Assembly: GCA_031292235.1 (NCBI GenBank)
Contig: JARLHM010000109.1
Coordinates: 1 to 38,250, forward strand
Length of the DNA: 38,250 nucleotides
Direction of reading: 5' to 3'
Origin: Syntrophaceae bacterium
GTDB taxonomy: Bacteria > Desulfobacterota > Desulfomonilia > Desulfomonilales > Desulfomonilaceae
Shown here: one piece after another, positions 7,821-17,779 of the stretch
How positions within the stretch are numbered: the stretch's first letter is position 1
Layout: every line of letters starts with the position of its first letter
Translations under genes and position numbers: made by a program
The notes under the pieces: generated by a model
What the model was told of the DNA's origin: nothing
The model's database searches: none
Seen by the model: the letters and a program-made list of their open reading frames with translations, nothing else

Positions 7821-8626
7821 ACATGTCGAGCCACATGCTCTTTGATCCGGTAATCTTCAGGCTTGGACCATTGGAGTTTCGTTGGTACGGTTTGATGTAT
7901 TTGATCGGATTTGGGATAGCCTACCTCATAATAAAAAGTGAATTGACCAGGAAAAAAGGCACCCTACCGCCGGAAGCCGCAGGGGATTTTCTTTTCTATT
8001 TGATACTCGGCTTGTTGGTCGGAGCTAGAATAGGATACGTCATTTTTTACAACTTGCCAGTTTATATTCAACGACCATGGGAAGTCTTTGCAATTTGGCA
8101 CGGTGGCATGAGTTTTCACGGCGGGCTTATTGGCATGATTGTTTTTGGGTTCATTTTCTCAACGAAATATAGAGTTCCTTTTTTTGAACTTGCTGATGTT
8201 GGCGCTTTGGCCGCCCCGATGGGCCTCATGTTGGGCCGAATCGGCAATTTCATCAATGGAGAGCTTTTCGGTAGGCCTACAAGCCTACCGTGGGGAATGA
8301 TTTTCCCAGGTGGAGGGAATATTCCTCGACACCCATCTCAGATCTACGAAGCGCTGCTGGAAGGCCCTGTCCTTTTTTCTATTCTATGGGTCCTCAGGAC
8401 CAGGATTAAACGGCCTGGTAATATTCTGGCAATTTTCTTGATGATCTATGGTTTGTTTAGATTTCTTGCGGAATTCTTTAGGGAACCCGATCCTCAATTG
8501 GGCTTCATATTCGAGGGCCTGACTATGGGGCAAATTCTTTGTCTGGCCATGATCAGCTCTGGCGCTGGACTTTTTGTATATCTCAGGTTAACCGACAGGT
8601 CGTTTGACCAGGCTAATTCGACGTAG
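7817..8626 (+). CDS. lgt: Prolipoprotein diacylglyceryl transferase
   Basis: 269 residues. This inner-membrane enzyme transfers diacylglycerol from phosphatidylglycerol to the lipobox cysteine of prolipoproteins. Seen: about seven hydrophobic segments, the N-terminal FRWYGLMYLIGF, the HGGMSFHGG motif (95-103), the Lgt signature GRIGNFINGE (140-149) followed by FGRPT, and RHPSQIYEA (171-179). Length fits the family. ATG 7817 overlaps the upstream stop; ATGs at 7823 and 7835 are possible alternatives that would only trim the N-terminus. At least one likely substrate, the lipoprotein at 18719-19009, lies in this window. Confidence 0.95.
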   Translation: MNMSSHMLFDPVIFRLGPLEFRWYGLMYLIGFGIAYLIIKSELTRKKGTLPPEAAGDFLFYLILGLLVGARIGYVIFYNLPVYIQRPWEVFAIWHGGMSFHGGLIGMIVFGFIFSTKYRVPFFELADVGALAAPMGLMLGRIGNFINGELFGRPTSLPWGMIFPGGGNIPRHPSQIYEALLEGPVLFSILWVLRTRIKRPGNILAIFLMIYGLFRFLAEFFREPDPQLGFIFEGLTMGQILCLAMISSGAGLFVYLRLTDRSFDQANST

Positions 8627-8702
8627 ATTGAATTGGCGACTGATCTGTCCGATAATTAATAAGTTTAGAAATGCAAGCAACACATATTTAAATGGTGCGC
8701 TC

Positions 8703-11700
8703 ATGAAAATTAATTCGCGTTTTTTCTATGGTCTATCTCTAATATGCTTAGGTATATCATTTTACCCAGGGCAGGTCAGTCAAGCTCAATACGGCGCGCC
8801 GTTTCATTCTGTTGTTATTGGGGCCAGTGGAGATCCCAGTTCGGAAACTAGACCCAACCCACAACATTCGGATTTTCATCGCGGCTGGGATCTTGTTGCA
8901 AAAGCCTCCTCAGACAAGAATCATAAACATGAAAAGAGCGCTAAGCCCGGAGCAGAACAGCAAACAGAAAACTCAGCCAACGAGCCTGTTACGAACCCAA
9001 AACCCAACATTTCATCATCCCCTTCCAAGGGCGATTCAAAAACGTTGACTCCAGCCTCTGAAACAAGGGGGTCCAATAAATCTAACGAGGAGGCGGCAAG
9101 CCCGAAGGCCATATCTGAATCGGCTTCAAATCTCCTGAAATCGGCTGAAGAACAGGAAAGAAAGGGAGATTCGGAGGGGGCCCTCAATTCATATCAATCA
9201 GCTTTGGATCAGTCAAGGTCAATAAACCAACCAAAGCTTGAAGCCTTGGCATTGAGAGGAGCGTCGAGGGCCAATTTCCAAATGGGACGACTTGACGAGG
9301 CTATGGGATTTGTTGAAAAGGCCATAGAAACTAATCGGTCTATGAAAAACGCCAAAGGACGCTCACTTGATCTCATATTGGCTGGACAGATTTCTATCGC
9401 TCAGGGAAACTATCCAAAAGCAGTGAGTCAGCTTGAGGAATCCCAAAAAATTTTACCTTTGTCGGAATCTGCCGCACTCCCCGGCTTATTGCAAGATCTC
9501 GCAAAAGCCTACATAAAATCGCAGCGATTCCAGGAGGCTCTTTCCGTATTGAACCGATTGGGGGCCTTTTATTCAAAGAACAATAATACCGAACAGTTGG
9601 CTCGCATTCGGATCAATGTGAGTGACATCCTCTTATCCAAGGGTGATTATAAAAGCGCCGGAACAGAACTTAAAAAGGCTGAAAAGACATTCCGGGAACT
9701 TAACCAATCCAAGGAGTTAGGCCAAACACTATTTCGCTTGTCTTACCTGGAACTCATCTCAGGAGACTTACCTGGCGCCAAAGACACATTGGATGAAGCA
9801 ATAAAACAAACATCCGGGGCCGATGTGAAATGGGCTCATACACTTCAGGCAACGCTCAAGGGAATGGAATCGTACCAAAAAGGTGAACTTGATGGGGCAT
9901 CAAAGCAGCTTAATGAAGCGCTTTCCGAGATTGAACAGACTCAGCGCATTCTTCTAAAAAGCCAAGTCCAATTGACACTGGCCAAGGTTGACATGGAAAT
10001 GGCAAATTGGAAATCAGCTCAGGATTTAGCTTCCTCAGCCCTTAAAGGATTCACAGGTTCTTCGACCGTTGCAGGAGAAGCTGACGCAGAACTTACCATA
10101 GCACAAATACTTTTTCGGCAAAGTTCTCTAAAAGACGCAATGGATCACGCTCAAAAGGCCCTTGAGATTTTTAAGAAACTCAAAAACAGGGCTAGAATGG
10201 TCGAATGTAGAATCCTAATTGCTGAAATTAGTGAGGTTTTTGGAGACCCAACAGTAACACTGAAACAACTGAAGGACGCTCTCGAAGACTCAAAAACGGG
10301 GATAGATCGCAAGACTACGAATTGTTTGAGATTGGCTGTAGCCAAGTTTCGTGTCACCCGGGAGAACCCCGAGAAGGCGCTGGAATCGGCATTGGAAGCC
10401 AAAAAGGATTTTCAGGCTATACAGGATCGTCGAGGCATAGCTGAAGCCAATTTCGTCCTAGGCTTAGCCTACGAACTCGGTGGCAACATCAACAAAGGCC
10501 GGGAGATGTTGGAACAGGCATTAAGTTTCCACGAGAAACAGAGAGATCTTTTTTCACAGGGCAAAGACCTTACTGCTCTGGGGGTAATTTACAAAAATGC
10601 CGGGGAGATTGATAAGGCTGAAGAGACTTTCACAAAGGCCTTAAACTTGAGGAAATCTCTAGGCGATTTAAGGGGATATGCTGCAAATCTTGCCAATTTG
10701 GCCAATATTTACCGACGCAAGTCCCAAAATGCTCAGGCTTCTCAAAACCTTCAAAAGGCTTTGTCCATATATAAGCAGGTCTCTGACAAAAAGGGCGAAG
10801 CAGACGCGCTAACCAACCTCGGCAACCTGGACGCCATCGAAGGTTCTTATCAGGTGGCTATGGACAAATTTCAGACAGCGCTCCAGTTGCATCGGGAAAC
10901 CTCTGATATAAGGGGAATTGCGACGGATCTAATAAGCATCGCCTCCCTTCATTTAGTCAGAGGTGAAATAGATAATGGAGCTGCTGCTCTAAAAGAAGCT
11001 GAAACTTACAACAAGCGGATATACAACCCGGTTGGCAGTCTCGCAATCCTTTCGGAGATGGCCACGGTGGCGAAGGCTCGGAGAAATTTCCCTGAGGCGC
11101 TAGCCAATTTAAATAAGGCGATGGAGTTGGCAAAGAAAATCGAAGATCCCAAAGCAATATCATCCATCAATTTGAAGATGGCGTCTGTATATGGGGAAAT
11201 GGGAGATTTTCCAAAGGCTCTTGGAATTCTCAATCAAACACGTGATCAGCTTACTCAAAGCCATGATACCAAAGGGCTTGCTTGGGCCCTCGGTGAGACC
11301 GGCATTATTCAAGCCAAGATGGAAGATTATGAAAACGCCTTAAAGAATCTCAATGAAGCAAATCAGATCCGTGCCGAACACAACATAACATCACCACAAT
11401 CGCAACAGATAGACTTCTATCTTGCTGAGATTTATCAAGGATTCAAAGTGTATGACAGAGCGCTCGACTGTTACCATAGAGCATTATCCTGCTCCCAGAC
11501 ACCTGGAGGCGATAGACTTGTCGGTAAAATTTATGATCGAATCGGTACAATTTACTTTGGTATGGAAGAATACCCCAAAGCACGCGACTTCATGGAGGAC
11601 GCTCTTCGAATAAGCACAGAATCTGGCGACGTAAAAACGCAAAAAGCCCAACTCATAAAGTTAGCTGATGTGCTGAGCAAACTCAAAGACCCAGAGAACG

Positions 11701-13808
11701 GCCTAAAATACCTCCAAAAGGCCCTGTCTTTGACCAGGGAAACTAAGGACCCTGTAAATGAGGCTAGAGTCCTGACCCGGATGGGGACATTGAACCAAGT
11801 TCAAGGGCGTCCTAAAACAGCCATCGAAAATTACACGGAGGCTACGGATATAAGAACCGGGATGGGAGATAAAAGAGGAATAAGCGAAAACCTCCTTCAA
11901 ATTGCTCTTGTGAACGCTACCCTCGGAGATTTCGACCAGTCGGTCACAAATTTAAAACGGGCGCTCGATATTGCACAAGCTTCTGAAGATCGTGGAATGC
12001 TTTGGAAAGCCTATTTCATAATGGGCCGCACCCTGGAGGAAAGGAAAAATTTCGGCGAAGCGCTGGAAGCCTACAGAAAGGCGCTTAGTATAGTTGACAC
12101 CATGGATGTGGACTATTCTGAGGATTCAGAGGAAGATGATTTCATTTTTGGCGGTACATCGGCCCTGTTTGAAACGACACTCCGAGTGCTTATGAAGCTG
12201 GCCAGGAAAGACCCTGATGGGGCATACGACAATCAGGCATTGAGACTCGTGGAGAGGCTCAAAGCCGCCTCGTTTGAGAAGACGCTGTTGAGGATCAATG
12301 TTCCGAGTTTTTCAAACATCCCAAATGATCTACTAATTAAGGAAAAAAGTTTAAGGTTCAGTCTCAGCAGATTCAATGCAAAATTAATGGAACAGAGAGC
12401 AAAAATTCGCTCAAATCCTGAACTCATGAAAAAGTTACTCGAGGAGAGGCGAGCCAAAGAGACAAGTTTCGCCAATTTACGGGATCAACTCTCCAGAGAA
12501 TACCCCGCCTACGTCAATTTAACAAAACCTAAGCCAATATCTATCCACCAGATCCAAAAGAGTTTGGACCCTGAAGAAGTCTTACTGGAATATATGGTGA
12601 CCCGCGGGCGAACATACATCTTTGCGATAGATAAATATCGCTTTCACACTTTTTCGGTCGATTATCCGTTATCCGAGATAGAGAAAGACGTTGAACTATT
12701 GGTACGTCCACTCCGCAAACATGAGACCCTGGCAAGTTGGGATCCATCCGTGGCCTATAAACTCTATTCAAAAATAGTGAAACCTGTTGAATATACGATG
12801 TCAGGTAAAAAGACAGTGGTGGTGATCCCCAACGGTCCATTATGCTGGGTCCCCTTCGAGATTCTTGTAGATTCAAAATCCCATGAAACAAAACGATTTT
12901 GGTCAGCAAATGATAGTCCTTCGTATTTGTTGGAAAAATACGCGTTTTCCTATGCGGAATCTACCTACTCGCTATGTTTGTACAGAAACAGACGGGTAGA
13001 AAAGAAGCCAGGGTGGAATCTTGTAGCTTTTGGTGATCCTGTTTTTGGTGACCCTGATAAGACACTGGAAGAAAACCCCGGCGCTCAGAAAATCCTGTCC
13101 GCAATTGAAAGCCAACCCAATATGCCACTCCAAGGAAATGACTTGCTAAGACCTTTACATGAAACCAGAAAAGAGATCTTGGAGATCACCAAAATACTTG
13201 GGGGTCCCACTCAAACTTATCTTGGTCCGCAAGCGACTGAAACCCTTTTCAAGAAGGCGGATTTGAGCCGGTATGTATACATCCATCTGGGAACTTATGG
13301 GATTTTCACAGCCGGATTGGGACGATCGCAGCAACAACCGGCAATAGTTTTCTCACTTTATGGTGACAAAGAAAGTGACGGATTTCTGGAACTGGGAGAG
13401 GTTTTTGGCCTTAAACTCAATGCGGACCTATTAGTACTGTCTTCAATCATGACTCCAGGGAAGATTTTCAGCTTCGGGTCCAATGGTCCGTTGGATCTGG
13501 CGCGGGCATTCCTTTTTGCCGGAGCCGATTCCATGGTCATGAGTTCCTGGCAGGTCAACCAGGAACACTCCCAAAGACTGCTTCTAGAGATGTATAAGAA
13601 CCTAAAAGACGGTTCCAAGGCTGAAGCCCTTAGAAAGGCCAAGCTAGCTCTTTTAAACAGCCAGGGCACTTCGCATCCCTATTACTGGGGATCTTTCATA
13701 CTTGTGGGAGACTGGCGTCCGAGATTCGTTACGGAGACCAATCACTGGGAACCGGAGAGTATTGGTTTCAAAGGGGTTTCCACTTGGCGAAAGCTTTTCA
13801 ACATGTAG
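8703..13808 (+). CDS. Giant exported TPR-CHAT protein with degenerate (pseudo-protease) CHAT domain
   Basis: 1701 residues from ATG 8703; an upstream in-frame start at 8604 would overlap lgt and hide the signal peptide. Residues 1-29 form a signal peptide (MKINSRFFYGLSLICLGIS, then hydrophilic after VSQAQ). Residues 30-140 are a low-complexity Ser/Pro/Lys linker. From about 140 to 1190 there are some two dozen tetratricopeptide repeats with the usual A/G-N-L-A...Y-A..L pattern. An acidic patch (DYSEDSEEDDFIF) follows, then a C-terminal CHAT region (about 1260-1690) with family features such as VVVIPNGPLCWVPFE, LARAFLFAGADSMVMSSW and SHPYYWGSFILVGDW. The catalytic His and Cys of CHAT caspase-like proteases appear replaced: HLGTYG has Tyr1532, and LVLSSIMT has Ile1582 where LSAC is expected. 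It is therefore probably a periplasmic or surface scaffold, not a protease. Confidence 0.85.
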   Translation: MKINSRFFYGLSLICLGISFYPGQVSQAQYGAPFHSVVIGASGDPSSETRPNPQHSDFHRGWDLVAKASSDKNHKHEKSAKPGAEQQTENSANEPVTNPKPNISSSPSKGDSKTLTPASETRGSNKSNEEAASPKAISESASNLLKSAEEQERKGDSEGALNSYQSALDQSRSINQPKLEALALRGASRANFQMGRLDEAMGFVEKAIETNRSMKNAKGRSLDLILAGQISIAQGNYPKAVSQLEESQKILPLSESAALPGLLQDLAKAYIKSQRFQEALSVLNRLGAFYSKNNNTEQLARIRINVSDILLSKGDYKSAGTELKKAEKTFRELNQSKELGQTLFRLSYLELISGDLPGAKDTLDEAIKQTSGADVKWAHTLQATLKGMESYQKGELDGASKQLNEALSEIEQTQRILLKSQVQLTLAKVDMEMANWKSAQDLASSALKGFTGSSTVAGEADAELTIAQILFRQSSLKDAMDHAQKALEIFKKLKNRARMVECRILIAEISEVFGDPTVTLKQLKDALEDSKTGIDRKTTNCLRLAVAKFRVTRENPEKALESALEAKKDFQAIQDRRGIAEANFVLGLAYELGGNINKGREMLEQALSFHEKQRDLFSQGKDLTALGVIYKNAGEIDKAEETFTKALNLRKSLGDLRGYAANLANLANIYRRKSQNAQASQNLQKALSIYKQVSDKKGEADALTNLGNLDAIEGSYQVAMDKFQTALQLHRETSDIRGIATDLISIASLHLVRGEIDNGAAALKEAETYNKRIYNPVGSLAILSEMATVAKARRNFPEALANLNKAMELAKKIEDPKAISSINLKMASVYGEMGDFPKALGILNQTRDQLTQSHDTKGLAWALGETGIIQAKMEDYENALKNLNEANQIRAEHNITSPQSQQIDFYLAEIYQGFKVYDRALDCYHRALSCSQTPGGDRLVGKIYDRIGTIYFGMEEYPKARDFMEDALRISTESGDVKTQKAQLIKLADVLSKLKDPENGLKYLQKALSLTRETKDPVNEARVLTRMGTLNQVQGRPKTAIENYTEATDIRTGMGDKRGISENLLQIALVNATLGDFDQSVTNLKRALDIAQASEDRGMLWKAYFIMGRTLEERKNFGEALEAYRKALSIVDTMDVDYSEDSEEDDFIFGGTSALFETTLRVLMKLARKDPDGAYDNQALRLVERLKAASFEKTLLRINVPSFSNIPNDLLIKEKSLRFSLSRFNAKLMEQRAKIRSNPELMKKLLEERRAKETSFANLRDQLSREYPAYVNLTKPKPISIHQIQKSLDPEEVLLEYMVTRGRTYIFAIDKYRFHTFSVDYPLSEIEKDVELLVRPLRKHETLASWDPSVAYKLYSKIVKPVEYTMSGKKTVVVIPNGPLCWVPFEILVDSKSHETKRFWSANDSPSYLLEKYAFSYAESTYSLCLYRNRRVEKKPGWNLVAFGDPVFGDPDKTLEENPGAQKILSAIESQPNMPLQGNDLLRPLHETRKEILEITKILGGPTQTYLGPQATETLFKKADLSRYVYIHLGTYGIFTAGLGRSQQQPAIVFSLYGDKESDGFLELGEVFGLKLNADLLVLSSIMTPGKIFSFGSNGPLDLARAFLFAGADSMVMSSWQVNQEHSQRLLLEMYKNLKDGSKAEALRKAKLALLNSQGTSHPYYWGSFILVGDWRPRFVTETNHWEPESIGFKGVSTWRKLFNM

Positions 13809-13836
13809 AAATTTTCAGGTTCGTTCAGGGTTGAAT

Positions 13837-15057
13837 ATGAAGATTTTGGTGCTCAATAGTGGCAGTTCTTCTCTAAAATTCATTCTCTTCAAAATGAGCG
13901 GTGAACAGGTCCTGATTTCAGGAACAATCGATAGGATTGGTATTTCCCAATCTATGGTTAGTTTCCAGGAATGTAACAAACAACCCGAATTCATTTTAGG
14001 CAATATCCCCGACCATGGAGCAGCGCTGGATACGTTGTTTCAAGTCCTGACAGTAGGACCAATTTCGGCTCTACCGGACATCCCGGCGATTGCTCACAGG
14101 GTTGCCCATGGTGGCAAATTTAGGGAATCCGTTGTCATCACACCGGAAGTATTGGACCAGATTCGGTCCATGAACCGCTTTTTCCCGCTTCATCACCCTG
14201 CAATGATATTGGAAATTCAGGAATGTATGGAGAAAATGCCGCACGCCGTACATGTGGCTGTCTTTGACAATTCATTTCACAGAGACATTCCGGATGAGGC
14301 TGCCATTTATGGGCTCCCTTATCGATATTTTTCGGAAAAGGGCTACAAGCGGACAGGATATCATGGCAATTCACATGCATTCTCCGCCGATGAATCGGCA
14401 AAATTCTTGAACACTCCTCTAGAAAAGTTAAAAATTGTAACATGTCATTTGGGAAACGGGGCTAGTACCTGTGCGATAAAATATGGAAAGTCTATCGATA
14501 CCAGTCTTGGAATTAGCGCAATTGAGGGCCTAATTATGGGAACCAGATCCGGAGATGTTGATCCAGGATTGATACCTATAATAATGGACGAGGAGGGCTT
14601 ATCTCCGGATCAGTTGACAGATATGCTGAGCCGTTCTTCTGGTTTGCTTGGAATTAGCGGACTAAGTCGTGATATGAGAGAAGTCGAAGCTGCGGCTGCT
14701 GATGGTCACAAACGGGCAACTTTAGCTCTGAATGCCTTTTGTTACAAAGTCAAACGTTCTATAGGATCAATGTTGATGGCGCTAGGCGGTTGCGACGTTC
14801 TCGTTTTTACAGGGGGGATAGGAATAAACAGCGCTATTGTTCGGGAGAAATCCCTTGAGGGAGCGAATGCCCTCGGCTTTCGATTAGACCCTGTAAAAAA
14901 TCGCAATCTGATCCCCTTAACCATGACAAACCCTGTGCAAGAGATATCTTCTGAAAATTCTCCAATCAGGATTCTAGTAATAAGAGCCAATGAAGAACTC
15001 ATGATTGCCAGAGAATGTTATAGAATTACTCAAGACGTATTGGGGGCATGGGCATAG
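13837..15057 (+). CDS. ackA: Acetate kinase
   Basis: 406 residues from ATG 13837, a normal length. It interconverts acetyl phosphate + ADP and acetate + ATP, giving substrate-level ATP to acetate-forming anaerobes. Family motifs are all present: LVLNSGSSSLKF at the N-terminus, HRVAHGG, PLHHPAMILE, RTGYHGNSHAF, VTCHLGNGAST, GLIMGTRSGDVDPG and FTGGIGINS. The start lies 28 nt after the TPR-CHAT stop, with a modest AGGG upstream. No phosphotransacetylase gene is adjacent, so it must be encoded elsewhere or another acetyl-phosphate source used. Confidence 0.95.
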   Translation: MKILVLNSGSSSLKFILFKMSGEQVLISGTIDRIGISQSMVSFQECNKQPEFILGNIPDHGAALDTLFQVLTVGPISALPDIPAIAHRVAHGGKFRESVVITPEVLDQIRSMNRFFPLHHPAMILEIQECMEKMPHAVHVAVFDNSFHRDIPDEAAIYGLPYRYFSEKGYKRTGYHGNSHAFSADESAKFLNTPLEKLKIVTCHLGNGASTCAIKYGKSIDTSLGISAIEGLIMGTRSGDVDPGLIPIIMDEEGLSPDQLTDMLSRSSGLLGISGLSRDMREVEAAAADGHKRATLALNAFCYKVKRSIGSMLMALGGCDVLVFTGGIGINSAIVREKSLEGANALGFRLDPVKNRNLIPLTMTNPVQEISSENSPIRILVIRANEELMIARECYRITQDVLGAWA

Positions 15058-15114
15058 GTAGCCATCAATTTTTAGCGCCCCTGATCAGTACGTTAATTTT
15101 TTGGAGAAGCTATT

Positions 15115-15681
15115 TTGGATAAACTGGGAGTAGTGGTTGGACGATTTCAGATTTTTCACAATGATCACCTTAAATATCTTCTGGCCGGAAAGTCCCTTTG
15201 CGAGCACCTCATAATAGGAATTACCAATCCTGATCCCACACACTCGAAAAACGATTCCTCTGATCCTCACCGGCATCTCGGTTCTTCAAATCCACTTACA
15301 TATTTTGAACGTTACACCATCCTTAAAGCAGTATTGAGCGAATACAGTGTGCCATACTGCAATTTTTCCATCGTTCCCTTTCCTGTTAATTTTCCAGAGC
15401 TTTACTGTCATTATGTTCCTTCAGAAGCGGTTTTTTACTTAACCATATATGATAGCTGGGGCAAGAAGAAACTTGAACTGCTTAAGAGTCGTGGCCTCAG
15501 GACACAAGTGATTTGGGAAAAATCCCCAAATGAAAAAGGCGTGACCGGATCTGAAGTCCGACGACGAATCGCATCAGGCGAGCCTTGGGACCACCTCGTT
15601 CCTCTTAGTGTGGCCGAACTGATTCGAAAATGGGATGTAAGATCAAGGCTGCGTATGCAATCCACAGCAACCAGTCGTTGA
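15115..15681 (+). CDS. Archaeal-type NMN adenylyltransferase-like nucleotidyltransferase
   Basis: 188 residues starting at TTG 15115 behind a GGAG (15103-15106). GRFQIFHNDHLKYLL (9-23) is the nucleotide-binding HxxH motif of the cytidylyltransferase-like superfamily. NPLTYFER and VTGSEVRRRIASGEPWDHLVP match the archaeal NadM pattern (the ISSTEIR-like end motif). NadM makes NAD from nicotinamide mononucleotide and ATP. The HxGH glycine is Asp17 here, and there is a short insertion around residues 45-57, so the substrate may differ; CTP-dependent activation of a phospho-sugar or inositol phosphate cannot be excluded, given the inositol genes nearby. It ends 23 nt before the convergent FkbM gene. 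Confidence 0.72.
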   Translation: MDKLGVVVGRFQIFHNDHLKYLLAGKSLCEHLIIGITNPDPTHSKNDSSDPHRHLGSSNPLTYFERYTILKAVLSEYSVPYCNFSIVPFPVNFPELYCHYVPSEAVFYLTIYDSWGKKKLELLKSRGLRTQVIWEKSPNEKGVTGSEVRRRIASGEPWDHLVPLSVAELIRKWDVRSRLRMQSTATSR

Positions 15682-15703
15682 TCCAACGCTTTTGTAATTG
15701 TGG

Positions 15704-16483
15704 TCATAGAAATTTTTCACGCTCTAAATGAGGCTTGTCAAGAATCGCATAAATGTCACCCTGGAGAGTTCTAGTAGAAAGGCTTCGGAATATTTGGAGG
15801 AGATCTGTCGAATTCAGCCATACTGACGATCTGAAACACGGCTGTTCACCGACAGTATAGTTAAATGAGTATGTCCCAAATTCTGCAAGCCTGCTTAAAC
15901 AAAATTCCAATTTTGAAAGGCATTCTATGTGGTATTCGAAGGATAGTTTTTCGAGTGGAAAATTGAGCCCCATCAAAACTTCATGCTCGTAACCTTCCGC
16001 ATCTATCTTACAAAACGATGGCTTACCATATTTCTCAATGAGATTGTCCACACACGTTACAGCTACAGCTTGAGATCTTCGCCACTCAAAGTGTCTGAAT
16101 CTACCGCTTGTTTTTACGGCTTCAATCCAGTCTCGCGACATCGAAGAGATTGGCGTCCTGACATCACTCAGATACAATAACCCTTTGCCTTCCTTTTCCC
16201 CTATCGCGACAGGTTCTATTGATACTCGATGATCCCTGCCAAACCTGGAGACTAGTAATTTCACACAATCCCCCTGAGGCTCTATAGCCACAACCCGCGC
16301 CCCCAGTTTTAGGCACACCATAACGTAATTGCCAACATTAGCGCCTACGTCAAAAACAAGGTCCCCTGGTTTGACAAACTCCGATAGAAACAACCGTAAC
16401 CTGGGTGAATTGATCGATCGCCTGACCGTTTTGTAAACGGACCTAAATTTCGAATAAAATCTAAGAACGTCTTGAAGATCCAA
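15704..16483 (-). CDS. FkbM family SAM-dependent methyltransferase
   Basis: 259 residues, starting at TTG 16483; a GAAGG lies upstream, and the ATG at 16490 is in another frame that stops after nine codons. The SAM motif is FDVGANVGNYV (44-54), followed by the acidic loop AIEPQ (66-70). FkbM landmarks SSMSRDW and KIDAEGYEHEVLMG (159-172) are present. FkbM enzymes O-methylate sugars, polyketides and lipids. It lies downstream of, and in the same direction as, the inositol-phosphate synthase gene, so methylation of an inositol- or sugar-containing product is a reasonable guess, not shown by sequence. Confidence 0.82.
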   Translation of the reverse strand: MDLQDVLRFYSKFRSVYKTVRRSINSPRLRLFLSEFVKPGDLVFDVGANVGNYVMVCLKLGARVVAIEPQGDCVKLLVSRFGRDHRVSIEPVAIGEKEGKGLLYLSDVRTPISSMSRDWIEAVKTSGRFRHFEWRRSQAVAVTCVDNLIEKYGKPSFCKIDAEGYEHEVLMGLNFPLEKLSFEYHIECLSKLEFCLSRLAEFGTYSFNYTVGEQPCFRSSVWLNSTDLLQIFRSLSTRTLQGDIYAILDKPHLEREKFL

Positions 16484-16571
16484 TATTCATCTGCCTTCGT
16501 CACGGCTGGCCCCCTTCACTGAGGGGATACTATGCATTGAAAATCTATCCTAAAGCGCTTCGTATTAACAT

Positions 16572-17687
16572 TCATTGAAGAGGTTGATCATTTTCCCCAT
16601 GTTCCGATATGAACGCCTCAGTCAATTCGTATGCCTTGTCATCTGTGAACTGTACAGGAGGTCTCTTCATGAAATACGCCGAAGGGCCCTCCAGAACACC
16701 CCCTATCCCCTTGTCTAGAGCAAGCTTACAACATCTGATAGCGTCTATCCCAACTCCTGCGGAATTGGGGGAATCTTCTACGGAAAGGCGCAACTCCAAA
16801 TTTATCGGGACATTTCCAAATATCCTTCCATCGATTCTAATAAAGCATATTTTGTTGTCTTTGAGCCACGGGACATAATCACTTGGACCAACATGAATCT
16901 TATCGTCATCCAACTGATTAAAGAATACTGATTGAACAGCCTCGGTTTTTGAAATTTTCTTTGATTTAAGCCGCTCCCGATTTATCATGTTAAGAAAATC
17001 AGTATTTCCTCCAACATTGAGCTGATAAGTTCGATCTATCTTTGCTCCCCTCTTCTCAAAAAGGTCCGATAAAACTCGATGAACAATGGTTGCCCCAATT
17101 TGAGATTTAATATCGTCACCAATAATTGGCAGTCCCAGTTTCTTGAACCGGTCTGCCCATATTTTGTCACTTGCTATGAAAACGGGGATATTGTTCACGA
17201 ACCCAAGACCAGCTTTCAAGGCGCACTCAGCGTAAAAAGCGGTGGCTAATTGTGAGCCGACAGGAAGATAATTAAGCATTATTTCTGTTTCTGATTCCTT
17301 GAGGATCGAGACAATATCCTCCTGACACATTTCCTCTTCGTTAGACAGTTTGAAGGTCTGTGGCGCAGGATATTCGTTCATGTGGGATGAGAAGCCATCA
17401 AGAATTGACCCCATTCTAACAATTACACCACTTTTGGGGGTTTCTTTTACGATATGCACACAACAGTTTGGATCGCAAAAGACCGCAACTGAAACGTCTT
17501 TGCCAACTTTTCTCGCGTCAATGTCGAAAGCGGCCACCACTTCGATATCGGAGGGTCCATATTGGCCAATCATAGCGTGCATTAGTCCAATTGTATGCGC
17601 ATCTACTGAATCATAATAATGAATCCCCTGAATTACAGCGCTTGCGCAGTTCCCGACCCCTACGATGGCAACCCTGATTTTCTTCAT
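16572..17687 (-). CDS. ino1: Inositol-3-phosphate synthase (archaeal/actinobacterial type)
   Basis: 371 residues. The start is placed at ATG 17687, which has AAGGGG a few nucleotides upstream; an ATG 18 nt earlier lacks a spaced ribosome site. The enzyme converts glucose-6-phosphate to myo-inositol-3-phosphate (L-1-phosphate) with bound NAD. Seen: the Rossmann motif IRVAIVGVGNCAS (4-16), MLNYLPVGSQLAT, GDDIKSQIGATIVHR with the catalytic lysine region, and LNVGGNTDFLNM. Length is that of the short prokaryotic class, not the ~510-residue eukaryotic one. The divergent CDP-alcohol phosphatidyltransferase suggests the product enters a phospholipid or a di-inositol-phosphate-like solute. Inositol synthesis is uncommon in Gram-negative bacteria. 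Confidence 0.9.
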   Translation of the reverse strand: MKKIRVAIVGVGNCASAVIQGIHYYDSVDAHTIGLMHAMIGQYGPSDIEVVAAFDIDARKVGKDVSVAVFCDPNCCVHIVKETPKSGVIVRMGSILDGFSSHMNEYPAPQTFKLSNEEEMCQEDIVSILKESETEIMLNYLPVGSQLATAFYAECALKAGLGFVNNIPVFIASDKIWADRFKKLGLPIIGDDIKSQIGATIVHRVLSDLFEKRGAKIDRTYQLNVGGNTDFLNMINRERLKSKKISKTEAVQSVFFNQLDDDKIHVGPSDYVPWLKDNKICFIRIDGRIFGNVPINLELRLSVEDSPNSAGVGIDAIRCCKLALDKGIGGVLEGPSAYFMKRPPVQFTDDKAYELTEAFISEHGENDQPLQ

Positions 17688-17779
17688 CGAAACCCCTTTT
17701 CCCATCCCTTTATGTACAAAGGCAAAACTAACTCTTGATTATTTGCGTAATACTTTCAGTAGACAGCCGTTAAAGTAAT

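Noticed and set aside
8604-8702. Earlier start for the TPR-CHAT protein, overlapping lgt
   Set aside because: It would bury the clear signal peptide that begins at ATG 8703.
13702-13836. 45-residue N-terminal extension of acetate kinase
   Set aside because: It overlaps the end of the TPR-CHAT gene, and the conserved acetate kinase start motif begins right at ATG 13837.
15676-15693. Terminator between the NadM-like and FkbM genes
   Set aside because: Five-bp stem with a 3-nt loop and only a short T-run; could be chance.
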